Of a DNA stretch of 64,000 bases, positions 1 to 8,478 are shown one piece after another. The first letter of the stretch is position 1; every line of letters starts with the position of its first letter. The notes under the pieces were generated by a model, which made no database searches, was not told where the DNA came from, and saw only the letters and a list, made by a program, of their open reading frames with translations. The DNA lies in contig NZ_JAJITC010000018.1 in NCBI RefSeq assembly GCF_020881035.1, forward strand, positions 1-64,000. Reading direction: 5' to 3'. Position numbers and translations under genes: made by a program. Source of the stretch: Paraburkholderia translucens. Its GTDB lineage: Bacteria; Pseudomonadota; Gammaproteobacteria; Burkholderiales; Burkholderiaceae.

Positions 1-23
1 TGAGCTGCTTGGTGTTCATGAGG

Positions 24-61
24 CAAGAAAAAGCCCCTAAGAACCAAGTTCAAAGGGGCTT
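24..61 (-). terminator. rho-independent terminator, minus strand
   Basis: The arms AAGCCCCT (31-38) and AGGGGCTT (54-61) pair as an 8-bp stem. Read on the minus strand, the stem is followed by a run of U (complement of the A-rich stretch 26-32). It lies downstream of the groES remnant, so it may be the terminator of that lost transcription unit. Confidence 0.7.
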
Positions 62-153
62 CGAAACAACGCCGGCGTCAGTCTACCCAAACCAAATCGT
101 CAACAGATTAGGCGATGGGCTTGGGTTTGTAGCCGCGTTTCTTTTTGCCGTTC

Positions 154-275
154 TCAACGGCCCGGCCCGACGCCCACGATTTCGCCCTGATCCAACTTTT
201 CGGCGGTGCTATCCGGAATCACGATGCCCGATGCAGTACGGGTTTCCTGATTCATGTAACGGACGCAAACTTATC
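154..275 (-). pseudogene. groES: groES co-chaperonin remnant
   Basis: On the minus strand, a reading that begins SLRPLH and continues in another frame as QETRTASGIVIPDSTAEKL, then DQGEIVGVGPG, matches the start and the first beta-barrel stretch of GroES (usual form: LRPLHDRVIVKR, then TASGIVIPD, then GEVLAVGPGK). About nine residues (DRVIVKRLD) are missing between the two blocks and the frame changes there. The match stops at a TGA at 154-156, about 35 residues in, where GroES is normally about 96. Only a decayed 5' fragment remains. Identity is from motif recall and the short blocks are very characteristic. Confidence 0.75.
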
Positions 276-554
276 TGTTCCGTCCTTCCAGGCAAATGAA
301 AAATGGGAGTCTCGCTGGCACTGTCATGCGGCGATTGCTGACCGAGAGCTGAGTATAAAAAGCGCCCTGTGCGCGCTCCCATAATCGCTTTGCAGAAACT
401 TAACCGGCCGCACGAGATCTGCAATGCACGTAGCGGCCTAAAGACAAAGGTGCGCTACACGATCTGGCGCATATCGTTATCGGCTTTTGTTGGTTGCGGC
501 GCCGTGTTGGTGGCGCTTAGTCTGGAGAGCTGTGAACCTGTCCGGAGACTGTCG

Positions 555-1838
555 ATGAGTACGATTCCCGCCGCCCCGCACGACGCCGCCAGCGGCGCCG
601 ATGACGCGGAACTCGACGCGCGCTTTGCGCCCTTATTCGAGCGGATTGCCGCCGGCAGCATCGAGCGCGAGCAAAATCGGGAACTCGCCTACGATGCCGT
701 GCGCTGGCTGAAGGAAGCGGGATTTACCGCGTTGCGCGTGCCGAAGCGTTATGGCGGCAGCGGCGTGAGCCTGCCGCAGTTCTTTCGTCTTTTGACGCGC
801 CTCGGCGAGGCCGATTCGAATCTGCCGCAGATCTTGCGGCTGAATTCGGGCTTTATCGAAAGCCGGCTCGAAAGCGATGACGAAGCACTGCGCGAGCGCT
901 GGCTGCCGAAGATCGCCGCGGGCGAAACCGTTGGTGCGGCGATTTCCGAACGTACGGGCAGCACGCACAACACCGTCACACTGGCAGCGGACAAGGGCGG
1001 CAACGGCTGGTGGCTGAATGGCGAGAAGTACTACAGCACGGGCACGCTCTACGCGGACTGGATCGACGTTGCCGCGCATGACGGCACCGACGACGTGCGC
1101 GTGGTAGTGCGCGCGGACGCACCGGGTGTCGTGCGCATCGACGATTGGGACGGTTTTGGCCAGCGTCTGACGGCGAGCGGCACGACGCGCTTCGAGTCGG
1201 TGCATGTGACAGACGATCAGCTGCTGGTGCGTTACAAGGCGTCGGAGCCGCGCCGCAATACTTCATTGACGGCGTTCTATCAGACCGTCCATCTCGCGAC
1301 GCTGACAGGCATTGCGCGCGCCGTGCTGCGTGACGGCGTGGCCTTTGCGCAGGGGCACACGCGAACCTTCGGCGTACCAGGCCGCTCGAGTCCGCGTGAC
1401 AACCCGCTTGTGCATCGCGTAGTCGGGCGCCTCGCCAGCCTCGCGTATTCAGCGGAGAGCATCACGGCATCGGTCGCGCGCTCGCTGGAAAGCGCGTATC
1501 AGGCGCGACTTGCAGGACGAGCGACGAAGGAAACCTATATTGCCCTAGATATTGAAGCGTACCAGGCGCAGCAGATCGTGATCGAGCAGGTGCTGGAAGC
1601 GGCAACGCTGGTGTTCGAAGTGGGCGGCGCCTCAGCAACCAGCGAGACGCGACGGCTGGACCGTCACTGGCGCAATGCGCGCGTGCTGGCTTCGCATAAC
1701 CCCGCGATCCAGCGCGAAGCGGCGGTCGGCAATTATCATCTGAACGGCACGCCGTCCAACGAACGCTTCAGTCTCGCGCATTCGCGCAGTGAACTGGAGC
1801 GCGCAGCAACCGGCCAAGCGGTTGCCGTCAACGGATAA
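555..1838 (+). CDS. acyl-CoA dehydrogenase-like flavin monooxygenase (SfnB/DszC type)
   Basis: A 427-residue protein with the acyl-CoA dehydrogenase fold: an N-terminal helical domain (about 20-130), a middle beta domain with the flavin-contacting stretch GAAISERTGSTHNT, and a C-terminal helical bundle. Within this fold it resembles the DszC/SfnB branch, reduced-flavin-dependent monooxygenases acting on organosulfur compounds, rather than fatty-acid dehydrogenases, because the usual catalytic glutamate context is not obvious. The ATG at 555 is chosen because a GGAG lies 7 bp upstream and homology-like sequence starts just after; an upstream in-frame extension to 369 has no such support. The neighbouring FMN monooxygenase, nitroreductase and cysK remnant fit a sulfur-scavenging role. 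Substrate unknown. Confidence 0.75.
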   Translation: MSTIPAAPHDAASGADDAELDARFAPLFERIAAGSIEREQNRELAYDAVRWLKEAGFTALRVPKRYGGSGVSLPQFFRLLTRLGEADSNLPQILRLNSGFIESRLESDDEALRERWLPKIAAGETVGAAISERTGSTHNTVTLAADKGGNGWWLNGEKYYSTGTLYADWIDVAAHDGTDDVRVVVRADAPGVVRIDDWDGFGQRLTASGTTRFESVHVTDDQLLVRYKASEPRRNTSLTAFYQTVHLATLTGIARAVLRDGVAFAQGHTRTFGVPGRSSPRDNPLVHRVVGRLASLAYSAESITASVARSLESAYQARLAGRATKETYIALDIEAYQAQQIVIEQVLEAATLVFEVGGASATSETRRLDRHWRNARVLASHNPAIQREAAVGNYHLNGTPSNERFSLAHSRSELERAATGQAVAVNG

Positions 1839-1947
1839 CGGCGGATTGAACCGTGGGATGTTCGGCGGTGCGTGAATTCGATGTCGTCGTGATTGCGAGA
1901 GTGTGAGGTAGTCCGACCCTCCGACCCACGACGTTAATTGGCGACAA

Positions 1948-1972
1948 GCACAAATCCAAACAATGTTTGTGC
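1948..1972. promoter_or_regulatory. inverted repeat GCACAAA-N11-TTTGTGC
   Basis: The arms GCACAAA (1948-1954) and TTTGTGC (1966-1972) are perfect inverted repeats around an 11-nt spacer. The same half-sites recur 105 bp downstream, so this looks like one of two binding sites for a dimeric regulator of the genes at 2137 and 2396. Not a terminator: no U-tract follows. Confidence 0.45.
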
Positions 1973-2058
1973 ATATCCCAAGCAGTGTCGCGCATATTCG
2001 TGCTGCCGGGCCGCGCGGTTTCGAACGGCCGGCTCATGCATCGTCCACGCATTGCAAA

Positions 2059-2088
2059 GCATTGCACAAATCCTTGTTTGTGCAATGC
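2059..2088. promoter_or_regulatory. 12-bp perfect inverted repeat upstream of small ORF and CmcJ-like gene
   Basis: GCATTGCACAAA (2059-2070) and TTTGTGCAATGC (2077-2088) form perfect 12-bp arms with a 6-nt spacer. The inner half-sites match the repeat at 1948-1972. It ends 48 bp before the start at 2137 and has no U-tract, which favours an operator over a terminator. A direct copy GCATTGCA lies immediately upstream (2049-2056). Confidence 0.5.
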
Positions 2089-2136
2089 CGCGTCACTGAC
2101 TAGATTCAATTGATATTGCCACGAGCAGGAGGGCGC

Positions 2137-2364
2137 ATGATGTCGATGAGCCTCGCATCGCTTTACCGTCTGGCTGTATTTCATCCGTTGGAGTTCGTGC
2201 GTCAGCGTGCGCAGGCGCGCTCCGCTCCGGGTGCGCGGGAGCACGTGAGCGCGGACGATCCGGAGCGCCTCGAGCGCATCGCCCGCTATGCGCGCGCGGG
2301 ATACTTCAACATCGCTGTCACAGCGGATACGTGTCAGATCATCGGCGAAATAGCGCCGGACTGA
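2137..2364 (+). CDS. small hypothetical protein, 75 aa
   Basis: Begins with two adjacent ATGs at 2137 and 2140, preceded by AGGAGG at good spacing, which makes it a credible gene despite its size. The protein is basic with an alternating helical look (LYRLAVFHPLEFVRQRAQ, then ERLERIARYARAG). No domain is recognised. It sits 31 bp upstream of the CmcJ-like gene and is probably co-transcribed with it behind the two inverted repeats. Confidence 0.55.
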   Translation: MMSMSLASLYRLAVFHPLEFVRQRAQARSAPGAREHVSADDPERLERIARYARAGYFNIAVTADTCQIIGEIAPD

Positions 2365-2395
2365 ATGGGTCACCCGCATGCATGGAGGGTAAGCA

Positions 2396-3226
2396 ATGAG
2401 CGATGTCGTCATTGAACAGCCGGCCGTCGTCGAAGCCGCCTTGAACTATCTCGTCCCGACGGGAGAAAAGCCCGCTACGTACGCTTATGAGCCGCCTGCT
2501 GGTGTCCCGCAGCGCAGTGGCGTGTATCGGACGCAGCGCGTGAATATCGTCAATGCGCGCGTTTCGCCGCCGCCGGGTGGCTTATCGCTGGACCGCAACG
2601 GTTTCGAGTTGCGGCAGCACGCAAGCGCGCTCAGCGATTTCTCGGACCCTGCCGCGATAGAACGCATCTACTATCCGGAGTCGGAAGCGCTGCTCAGGCG
2701 CTGGACGGGTGCGAAGCGCGCCGTCATCTTCGATCACACGCTGCGCGACAGCCATGCGGCGCGCCCGGGTAACGTGCGCGAGCCGGTCAAGTTCATTCAC
2801 AACGACCAGACCTTTGTTTCGGGCCCGCGCCGCGTGCGCGATCATTTGCCGCCGCACGAAGCGGAGGAACTGCTCAAGGGCAGGGTGGCGATCGTCAATC
2901 TGTGGCGTCCCATCGGATGGACGGTCGAATCGTCGCCGCTGGCGCTGTGCGATGCGCGCAGTATCGCGCCGACTGATCTCGTGCCGTCGGATCTGATCTA
3001 TCAGGACAAGGTCGGCGAGACCTATGCGTTCGTGTACAACCCGAAGCATCACTGGTACTACTTCCCGCTGATGACGCCGGAAGAAGTGCTGCTGCTGAAA
3101 ATCTACGATTCCGCTGGCGACGGCGTCGCGCGGCTGACGGCGCATACGGCATTCGATGATCCGTCATCCCCGCCGGATGCACGGCCGCGTCGGAGTATCG
3201 AACTGCGCACGCTATTGTTTTTCTGA
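2396..3226 (+). CDS. CmcJ/NvfI-family oxidoreductase
   Basis: A 276-residue protein of the CmcJ/NvfI group (also called GA4-desaturase-like), which includes putative Fe(II)/2-oxoglutarate oxygenases. Seen here: the conserved HNDQT block in the middle (first His and Asp of the presumed iron site), the NLWRPIGWTVESSPLALCD stretch, a Tyr-rich HHWYYFPLMTPEEVLLLKIYDS stretch, and a distal His (TAHTAFDDP) followed by RRSIELRTL. A GGAGG lies 7-11 bp before the ATG. The family is common in Burkholderiaceae accessory regions and its physiological substrates are mostly unknown; a role with the nearby monooxygenases is inferred from position only. Confidence 0.75.
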   Translation: MSDVVIEQPAVVEAALNYLVPTGEKPATYAYEPPAGVPQRSGVYRTQRVNIVNARVSPPPGGLSLDRNGFELRQHASALSDFSDPAAIERIYYPESEALLRRWTGAKRAVIFDHTLRDSHAARPGNVREPVKFIHNDQTFVSGPRRVRDHLPPHEAEELLKGRVAIVNLWRPIGWTVESSPLALCDARSIAPTDLVPSDLIYQDKVGETYAFVYNPKHHWYYFPLMTPEEVLLLKIYDSAGDGVARLTAHTAFDDPSSPPDARPRRSIELRTLLFF

Positions 3227-3239
3227 TGCCTGCCTGAGC

Positions 3240-3433
3240 GTGCACGGGCATTGCGGCCCGGGCGAGACGGTCGCGGGTATCGCGAATCGCGCCGGACGTG
3301 GTTCGCGTCAGGCCCGCGATGGCCCGCAACAGCGACGACTTGCCGCAACCGCTTGGTCCAGGCAACGCAACGAGTTCACCCGGCGCGACCGGCAGAACTG
3401 GTCGATCTGCAGAAGAGGCAGCGCGGCGCTCAT
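3240..3433 (-). pseudogene. ABC transporter ATP-binding protein remnant (SsuB/TauB-like)
   Basis: The minus strand starts MSAALPLLQIDQF at an ATG (3433) that overlaps the stop of the FMN monooxygenase as ATGA, the usual operon junction. It then jumps frame and internal sequence to PVAPGELVALPGPSGCGKSS, LLRAIAGLTRTTSGAI, which is the Walker A region of an importer ATPase. About 15-20 residues that usually separate these blocks are missing, and everything after roughly residue 60 (Q-loop, signature motif, Walker B) is gone, replaced by the end of the convergent CmcJ-like gene. The operon once continued into an ABC importer of the sulfonate/taurine kind. Confidence 0.7.
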
Positions 3434-4839
3434 GTCGCGTGCTTGCCCGTGACGTCCGCCGTGACGTCCGGCAGATTGCGAAAGCTCGCGCCCGTATGCC
3501 GCGACCCGAGCCGCGCGCCGTTGCCGAACAGCTTGTCGCGCAAGGTGCCCTGTGCATACGCGGTCTTGTAGATGCCGCGCGATTGCAACTCGGGAATGAC
3601 GAGTTCGATGAAATCTTCGTAGCTTTCAGGTGTGAGCGTGCGCGCGAGATTGAAGCCGTCGATGTCGGCTTCGTCCACCCACGCTTGCAGTGCGTCGGCC
3701 ACCTGCAAGGGATCGCCGACGATGGTCGTGTAGCGGCCGCCCAGTTGCATCTGTTCGAGCAGATGGCGCACGGTGACGCCGCGCTTGCCATCCGTCGCGC
3801 GCTGCACCGACGATTCGATGCCACGCCCTTTGTGACCGCCGGGCGGCGCAAGCTCGTCATCGGGCGCGTAGGTCGAATAGTCGATGCCACTGCCGGCCGA
3901 GAAGTGCGCGAGACCCGCCTCGGGGCTCGCATATCGCGCGTATTCGGCGAATTTCTCTTCGGCCTCTTTCTGCGTGCGCCCGACCACGACGGTGATGCCC
4001 ATGATGATCTTCAGATCGCGCGGGTCGCGTCCGGCTTCGGCGGCTTGCGCGCGCAGCGCGTCGACCAGTTTGCGTGTGCCAGCCTTGCTCTGGCTCGACA
4101 CGAACACGCACTCGGCGTGACGCACGGCGAACGCCTGGCCGCGCCCCGACGAGCCAGCCTGGAAAAGCACCGGCGTGCGTTGCGGCGAGGGTTCGCTCAG
4201 GTGATAGCCTTCGACGTCGTAGTAGCGGCCGTGGTGATGCAGCTTGCGGACCTTCGCGGGATCGGCGAAGACACGCTTATCGCGGTCGCGCAGCACGGCG
4301 TCGTCCTGCCAGCTTCCTTCCCAGAGCTTGTACAGCACGTCGAGATACTCGTCGGCGCGATCGTAGCGCTCGTCGTGCGCGATGATTTCGGTGTGGCCCA
4401 TCGCGCGTGCGGCGCTGTCGAGGTAGCCCGTCACGATGTTCCAGCCGATCCTGCCGTCCGTCAGATGATCGAGCGTGGAGAAGCGCCGCGCGAGCAGATA
4501 GGGCGCCTCATAGGTGAGATTCACCGTGATGCCGAAGCCGAGGTGCTGCGTGGCGGCCGCCATCGCGGAGACCAGCATCATGGGATCGTTGACGGGCAGT
4601 TGCACTGAGTCCTTCAGCGTGACGTCGACCGATTGCTGATAGATGTCGTAGACACCGACGATATCCGCAATGAACAGGCCGTCGAACAGGCCGCGTTCGA
4701 GTAGCTTGGCGAGATCGGTCCAATACGAGAGCTTGCGGTAGTCGGTGGAACGGTCGCGCGGATGCGTCCACAGGCCATGATTGATATGGCCGACGCAGTT
4801 CATGTTGAACGCGTTCAGAATGATTTGCTTCTTGCTCAT
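3430..4839 (-). CDS. FMN-dependent monooxygenase, NtaA/SnaA/DszA family
   Basis: A 469-residue luciferase-like flavin monooxygenase. The first half has family blocks NAFNMNCVGHINHGLW, LAKLLERGLFDGLFIADIVG, DPMMLVSAMAAATQHLGFGI and the FMN-region GRIGWNIVTGYLDSAARAMG; later VLFQAGSSGRGQAFAVRHAE is also typical of NtaA/DszA. These enzymes use FMNH2 from a separate reductase to oxidise or cleave N- or S-containing substrates (nitrilotriacetate, dibenzothiophene sulfone, dimethyl sulfide). The nitroreductase at 6788 is a possible but unproven flavin partner. The stop overlaps the start of the ABC ATPase remnant. A specific substrate cannot be assigned. Confidence 0.88.
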   Translation of the reverse strand: MSKKQIILNAFNMNCVGHINHGLWTHPRDRSTDYRKLSYWTDLAKLLERGLFDGLFIADIVGVYDIYQQSVDVTLKDSVQLPVNDPMMLVSAMAAATQHLGFGITVNLTYEAPYLLARRFSTLDHLTDGRIGWNIVTGYLDSAARAMGHTEIIAHDERYDRADEYLDVLYKLWEGSWQDDAVLRDRDKRVFADPAKVRKLHHHGRYYDVEGYHLSEPSPQRTPVLFQAGSSGRGQAFAVRHAECVFVSSQSKAGTRKLVDALRAQAAEAGRDPRDLKIIMGITVVVGRTQKEAEEKFAEYARYASPEAGLAHFSAGSGIDYSTYAPDDELAPPGGHKGRGIESSVQRATDGKRGVTVRHLLEQMQLGGRYTTIVGDPLQVADALQAWVDEADIDGFNLARTLTPESYEDFIELVIPELQSRGIYKTAYAQGTLRDKLFGNGARLGSRHTGASFRNLPDVTADVTGKHAT

Positions 4840-5112
4840 GGGAGGGTGTGCGGCAGGCCTTGGCCCGTTGCACGGGCGTGGCCGGGCGGTGGCGCTCGCA
4901 TCATGCGCTCAGAGGTTGAAACGCATAGCGTCCCACAGATGAGGCCGGCGGCTAACCATCAAATGAGCATTTGCATTTCGGGTGCGCCGCTGCCCGTTGA
5001 TGTTGCGTGCTTGCCGCTGCTGCTTCCCCATGCAAAGCTAATCTCTTTTGCTTGTTTTTCGTTTTGCAGGGTACGCCTTACCATTCGTCACTCAAAAATA
5101 ATGAGGACAGTC

Positions 5113-6702
5113 ATGAGCATGCGAAGCAGACTACGGGGAACCTTGCTGGGCGCGTTGATCGCGATCACGCTGACGGGCGCAGGCATCGGGCCTACGCTTG
5201 CTGCGCCGGACCACGGCGGGACGTTGACATGGCTCGTCACGCCCGAGCCGGCGTCCATCGTTCCCCTCACCACGACGGCGGGCGGCAATGCGGAAATCGG
5301 CCCGAAGGTGGTCGAAGGCCTGCTCACTTACGACAAGAATCTGAATCCCCAGCCGCTGCTGGCCAGCGCATGGTCAGTCAGCAAAGACGGACTCGAATAC
5401 CGCTTCACGTTGCGTCAGGGCGTGAAGTGGCACGACGGCAAGCCCTTCACTTCTGCCGACGTTGCGTTTTCGATTTTGACGCTAAAGCAGGTGCATCCGC
5501 GCGGGCGCAGCACATTCGCAAACGTCACCGACGTCAAGACGCCGGACCCGTACTCCGCGATCATCCAGTTGTCGAAACCTGCGCCGTTTCTGCTGACGGC
5601 ACTGTCGGGTTCCGAGTCGCCCATCATCCCCAAACACCTATATGAGGGCACGGACATCGCGTCCAATCCCTACAATAGCGCGCCTGTCGGGACGGGGCCG
5701 TTCGTTTTCAAATCGTTTGTCCACGGCAGCCATATTCTGCTGGAGCGCAATCCGGACTACTGGGACAAGCCGAAACCCTATGTCGACAAGATCATCGTGC
5801 GCTTTCTGCCGGATGGTGCAGCCCGCGCGGCGGCGCTCGAATCAGGCGCCGCCAATCTCGGCGATCAGGCCATTCCTCTGGCGGATGTCAAACGATTCAC
5901 GGCGCTGCCCAATTTCAATGTGGACACGACCAACTGGCCTTATGTCAGCAACCATCAGCAGCTGATCTTCAACCTCGACACCCCCGTTCTCAAGGACAAG
6001 GCGGTGCGCAAGGCGATCTCACAGGCGGTGGACGTGAATGCCTTGAACCGCGTGGTCTGGTACGGCTACGGTCAGGTTTCGGCGGCGGCCATCGGCGTGG
6101 CCAACACGAAGTATCACGATGCCGACATCCACTATTTTCCGTATGACATCGCACAGGCCAATGCAGCGCTGGATGCGGCAGGACTGAAGCGCGGTGCGGA
6201 CGGGAAGCGCTTCAAGCTGCGGCTGCTGTTCAATCCGTTTCAGGACCCGCGCGCGGCTGACTTCGTGCGCCAGTCGCTCGCGCGGGTCGGCATCGACGCG
6301 GAAATCGAAAGCTATGATTTCGCGACTTATGTGAAAAAGGCATATACCGATCGCGCATTCGATATCACGCTGGAAGCGCTCGCCAATGTATTCGATCCGA
6401 CGGTAGGCGTGCAGCGCGTGTTCTGGTCGAAGAACTTCAAGATCGGCTTGCCGTTTTCCAACGCGGCGCATTATTCGAATCCTGAAGTGGACCGGCTGCT
6501 CGAGGCGGCTTCCGTGGAGACGGATGAGACGAGGCGCCGTCAACTATTCATCCAGTTCCAGCAGATCGTGCACGAGGACATTCCGTCGATCGAGTTTGGC
6601 GCGAATCCCAACATCACGATCGTTTCGAAGAAAGTGAAGGACTATGCGCCCACGGGCGAAGGCCTGCGGGGCAATTTCGCCGATCTTTACATCCAGCCTT
6701 GA
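5113..6702 (+). CDS. ABC transporter substrate-binding protein, peptide/nickel family (SBP_bac_5)
   Basis: A 529-residue periplasmic binding protein. Residues 1-33 form a Sec signal peptide (basic MRSRLRG, hydrophobic stretch, cleavage near TLAAPDHG). The mature part has family landmarks: VVEGLLTYD, SWSVSKDGLEYRFTLRQGVKWHDGKPFTSADVAFS and NPDYWDKPKPY. The ATG at 5113 is preferred to 5101 because AGGA lies 6 bp before it. It is divergent from the FMN monooxygenase, with 273 bp between them that must hold both promoters. No permease or ATPase gene follows, so it is an orphan component; the ligand is unknown, and oligopeptide-like or sulfur-containing ligands are possible. Confidence 0.85.
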   Translation: MSMRSRLRGTLLGALIAITLTGAGIGPTLAAPDHGGTLTWLVTPEPASIVPLTTTAGGNAEIGPKVVEGLLTYDKNLNPQPLLASAWSVSKDGLEYRFTLRQGVKWHDGKPFTSADVAFSILTLKQVHPRGRSTFANVTDVKTPDPYSAIIQLSKPAPFLLTALSGSESPIIPKHLYEGTDIASNPYNSAPVGTGPFVFKSFVHGSHILLERNPDYWDKPKPYVDKIIVRFLPDGAARAAALESGAANLGDQAIPLADVKRFTALPNFNVDTTNWPYVSNHQQLIFNLDTPVLKDKAVRKAISQAVDVNALNRVVWYGYGQVSAAAIGVANTKYHDADIHYFPYDIAQANAALDAAGLKRGADGKRFKLRLLFNPFQDPRAADFVRQSLARVGIDAEIESYDFATYVKKAYTDRAFDITLEALANVFDPTVGVQRVFWSKNFKIGLPFSNAAHYSNPEVDRLLEAASVETDETRRRQLFIQFQQIVHEDIPSIEFGANPNITIVSKKVKDYAPTGEGLRGNFADLYIQP

Positions 6703-6787
6703 CGTGTCATGGTTGCGGTACGGAGATGTCATGCCGTACCGCATGCCTGTGTCGCGATCTGCGCCGATGCTTCATCGGTCAACGCCG

Positions 6788-7651
6788 TTAGCGCAATTCG
6801 AACCCAAGCGCATTGAGTGCATCGCGCAGACGGTCGCGGCCATGCAGTGATTCGCGTGTACGCCAGCGCTCGACCGAACGCTGCGTCCACGATGCGTCGG
6901 ACTGACCCTGCCGAGCCTGGAACCCGGCGAGAATCTCGTCATAGCGTGCGATACCTGCAGGCTGTGCATGCGCGTCGTAACGTTCGCGATGCAGCACGAC
7001 GGACTGGGGTAAGCGCGGTTTAACCTCTGCACGGCGGGCGGGATCCGCGTATCCGACACAAAGACCGAACACGGGCAACACATGGGGCGGCAGCGCCAGT
7101 TCGGCCGCAACCTGTTGAGGCGCGCTGCGGATAGCGCCGATGTAAACCGAGCCGAGACCCAGCGACTCGAGCGCGACCACGGCGTTTTGCGCGGCCAACG
7201 CTGCATCGATGACGCCGACCAGCAAGGTCTCGAGATAGTGCAGGCCTTCCGGCTGCACGCCGGCGCGGGCCGCCACCGCTTCGAGTCTGGCCAGGTCGGC
7301 GAGCCAAACGAGCAGGAGCGGCGCGTCCCGGACATGCGCCTGATTGCCTGCCAGAACGGACAGGCGACCTTTTCGCTGCGCATCTTGGACGGCGACAACA
7401 CTCCACGTCTGCAGGTTCGACGAACTCGGCGCCGATTGTGCGGCGGCGATCAGCGCTTCCAGCGTGCCGGCCGGTAATGGGCGCTCGCTGAAAGCCCGCA
7501 CCGAACGATGCGCGAGCAGCGTTTCCAGCGTGCCGTTCCAGTCCGGCAACGCATCCTTGAAGGGAGTGCCGTAACGTGCCTGAAATGCTGCATCGGCAGT
7601 GTCGGAAGCGGGGTGGCGCGTGACGAGTTCGAGCGTGTTTTCGGTGGACAT
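6788..7651 (-). CDS. nitroreductase-family NAD(P)H:flavin oxidoreductase (NfsA-like)
   Basis: A 287-residue flavoprotein. The phosphate-contacting HRSVRAFSERPLPAGTLE block at about 50-67 and SAPSSSNLQTWSVVAVQD (about 76-93) are diagnostic of the nitroreductase fold; LGLGSVYIGAIRS and LPVFGLCVGYAD follow in the usual order. Such enzymes bind FMN and use NADPH to reduce nitro-compounds, quinones or free flavin. In this cluster it could feed reduced FMN to the two monooxygenases (inference). The ATG at 7651 is the first methionine that gives a normal-length protein; the frame stays open a further 121 codons without family similarity. It converges on the binding-protein gene upstream. Confidence 0.82.
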   Translation of the reverse strand: MSTENTLELVTRHPASDTADAAFQARYGTPFKDALPDWNGTLETLLAHRSVRAFSERPLPAGTLEALIAAAQSAPSSSNLQTWSVVAVQDAQRKGRLSVLAGNQAHVRDAPLLLVWLADLARLEAVAARAGVQPEGLHYLETLLVGVIDAALAAQNAVVALESLGLGSVYIGAIRSAPQQVAAELALPPHVLPVFGLCVGYADPARRAEVKPRLPQSVVLHRERYDAHAQPAGIARYDEILAGFQARQGQSDASWTQRSVERWRTRESLHGRDRLRDALNALGFELR

Positions 7652-7864
7652 GTTTTCTCGCAAGGTTGCTGATGCAATGGATTGCTTTCGATGCGCCGAC
7701 ACAGCGGCGTCCGGCAAGCCGCGCGCGGTTGCCTCGTCACGATACCTCGCATGGGTTGATTCAACGACCAACGGATCGGCATTTGCATTTGCAAAATGCT
7801 TATTTCTCTTGTATCGCCAGGCCAGATATCGTTTAGCGACCTCTTTCGTGTGGCTGTTAAACGT

Positions 7865-8206
7865 ATGCGCTATAACCGCGTGTACACCGCTGTCACTTTC
7901 GCCCGTCTGTTCGGCGTATCTGAGCAGGCGGTGGAAGCCGCGCTCGCTACGCTGATTGATGAAGGCAAGGTGCGCGCCTGCAGCAACGCGCGGCGCAACT
8001 GGACCCGGCAGCAACGGAGCGCATGCATGCGCGAAACGCCTACGCCTGAGGTCCAGTTCTTATATTTCAGGGAATGCTCATGGCAACAGGTAAGGTCAAG
8101 TGGTTCAACGATGCAAAGGGTTTCGGCTTCATCCAGCCGGACGACGGCAGCGATGATCTGTTTGCGCATTATTCCGAAGTGCGCACGGAGGGCTTCAAGT
8201 CGCTGA
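7865..8206 (+). CDS. possible small winged-helix protein, probably degraded
   Basis: From the ATG at 7865 the first 45 residues (RYNRVYTAVTFARLFGVS, then QAVEAALATLIDEGKVRA) look like one helix-turn-helix: a helix, a turn with GVS and a recognition helix. After about residue 45 the sequence loses sense and the frame runs on through the start of cspA, which cannot be its true end. I read it as a remnant of a small regulator lying in the cspA leader. A purely chance frame is the alternative. Confidence 0.3.
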   Translation: MRYNRVYTAVTFARLFGVSEQAVEAALATLIDEGKVRACSNARRNWTRQQRSACMRETPTPEVQFLYFRECSWQQVRSSGSTMQRVSASSSRTTAAMICLRIIPKCARRASSR

Positions 8207-8283
8207 AAGAAGATCAGCGGGTGAGTTTCGAAGTCAGGCAGGGGCCTAAAGGCAGGCAGGCGTCCGATATCAAGCCGCTCTAA
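8080..8283 (+). CDS. cspA: cold-shock domain protein
   Basis: A 67-residue CSD protein with both RNA-binding motifs: RNP1 KGFGFI (13-18) and RNP2 LFAHY (27-31), plus the usual MATGKVKWFND start. It binds single-stranded nucleic acid as an RNA chaperone in the cytoplasm. RNP2 has Leu-Phe-Ala-His-Tyr instead of the common VFVHF, a variant seen in proteobacterial paralogues. The ATG at 8080 is chosen over 8074 on family grounds. A good terminator lies at 8408. Confidence 0.95.
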   Translation: MATGKVKWFNDAKGFGFIQPDDGSDDLFAHYSEVRTEGFKSLKEDQRVSFEVRQGPKGRQASDIKPL

Positions 8284-8407
8284 GTGGTGGCCTCCCGTTA
8301 TGGCGGGTTCAGGGGCGGGTATAACGTTGTCCTCTGTTCCTTTAGATGCCGATGCGAGAACTTGGCTTTCACGTCTAGCTCGTGCCTGCTAATCGCGAGC
8401 TTTTTGT

Positions 8408-8436
8408 CCCGGACCTGATCGTCCGGGCCTTTTTTT
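8408..8436 (+). terminator. rho-independent terminator after cspA
   Basis: CCCGGAC (8408-8414) pairs with GTCCGGG (8421-8427) and is followed by CC and a run of seven T (8430-8436). It closes the cspA unit. Confidence 0.85.
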
Positions 8437-8478
8437 GGGGCTTCGCTTTTGGTTTGGGGAGGGGATGCGGAATCGCGC

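Noticed and set aside
2895..4608. Long open frames antisense to the CmcJ-like gene and FMN monooxygenase (345 and 436 codons)
   Set aside because: They mirror GC-rich codon structure of the real genes, have no starts with ribosome binding sites and no family motifs beyond the ABC ATPase piece.
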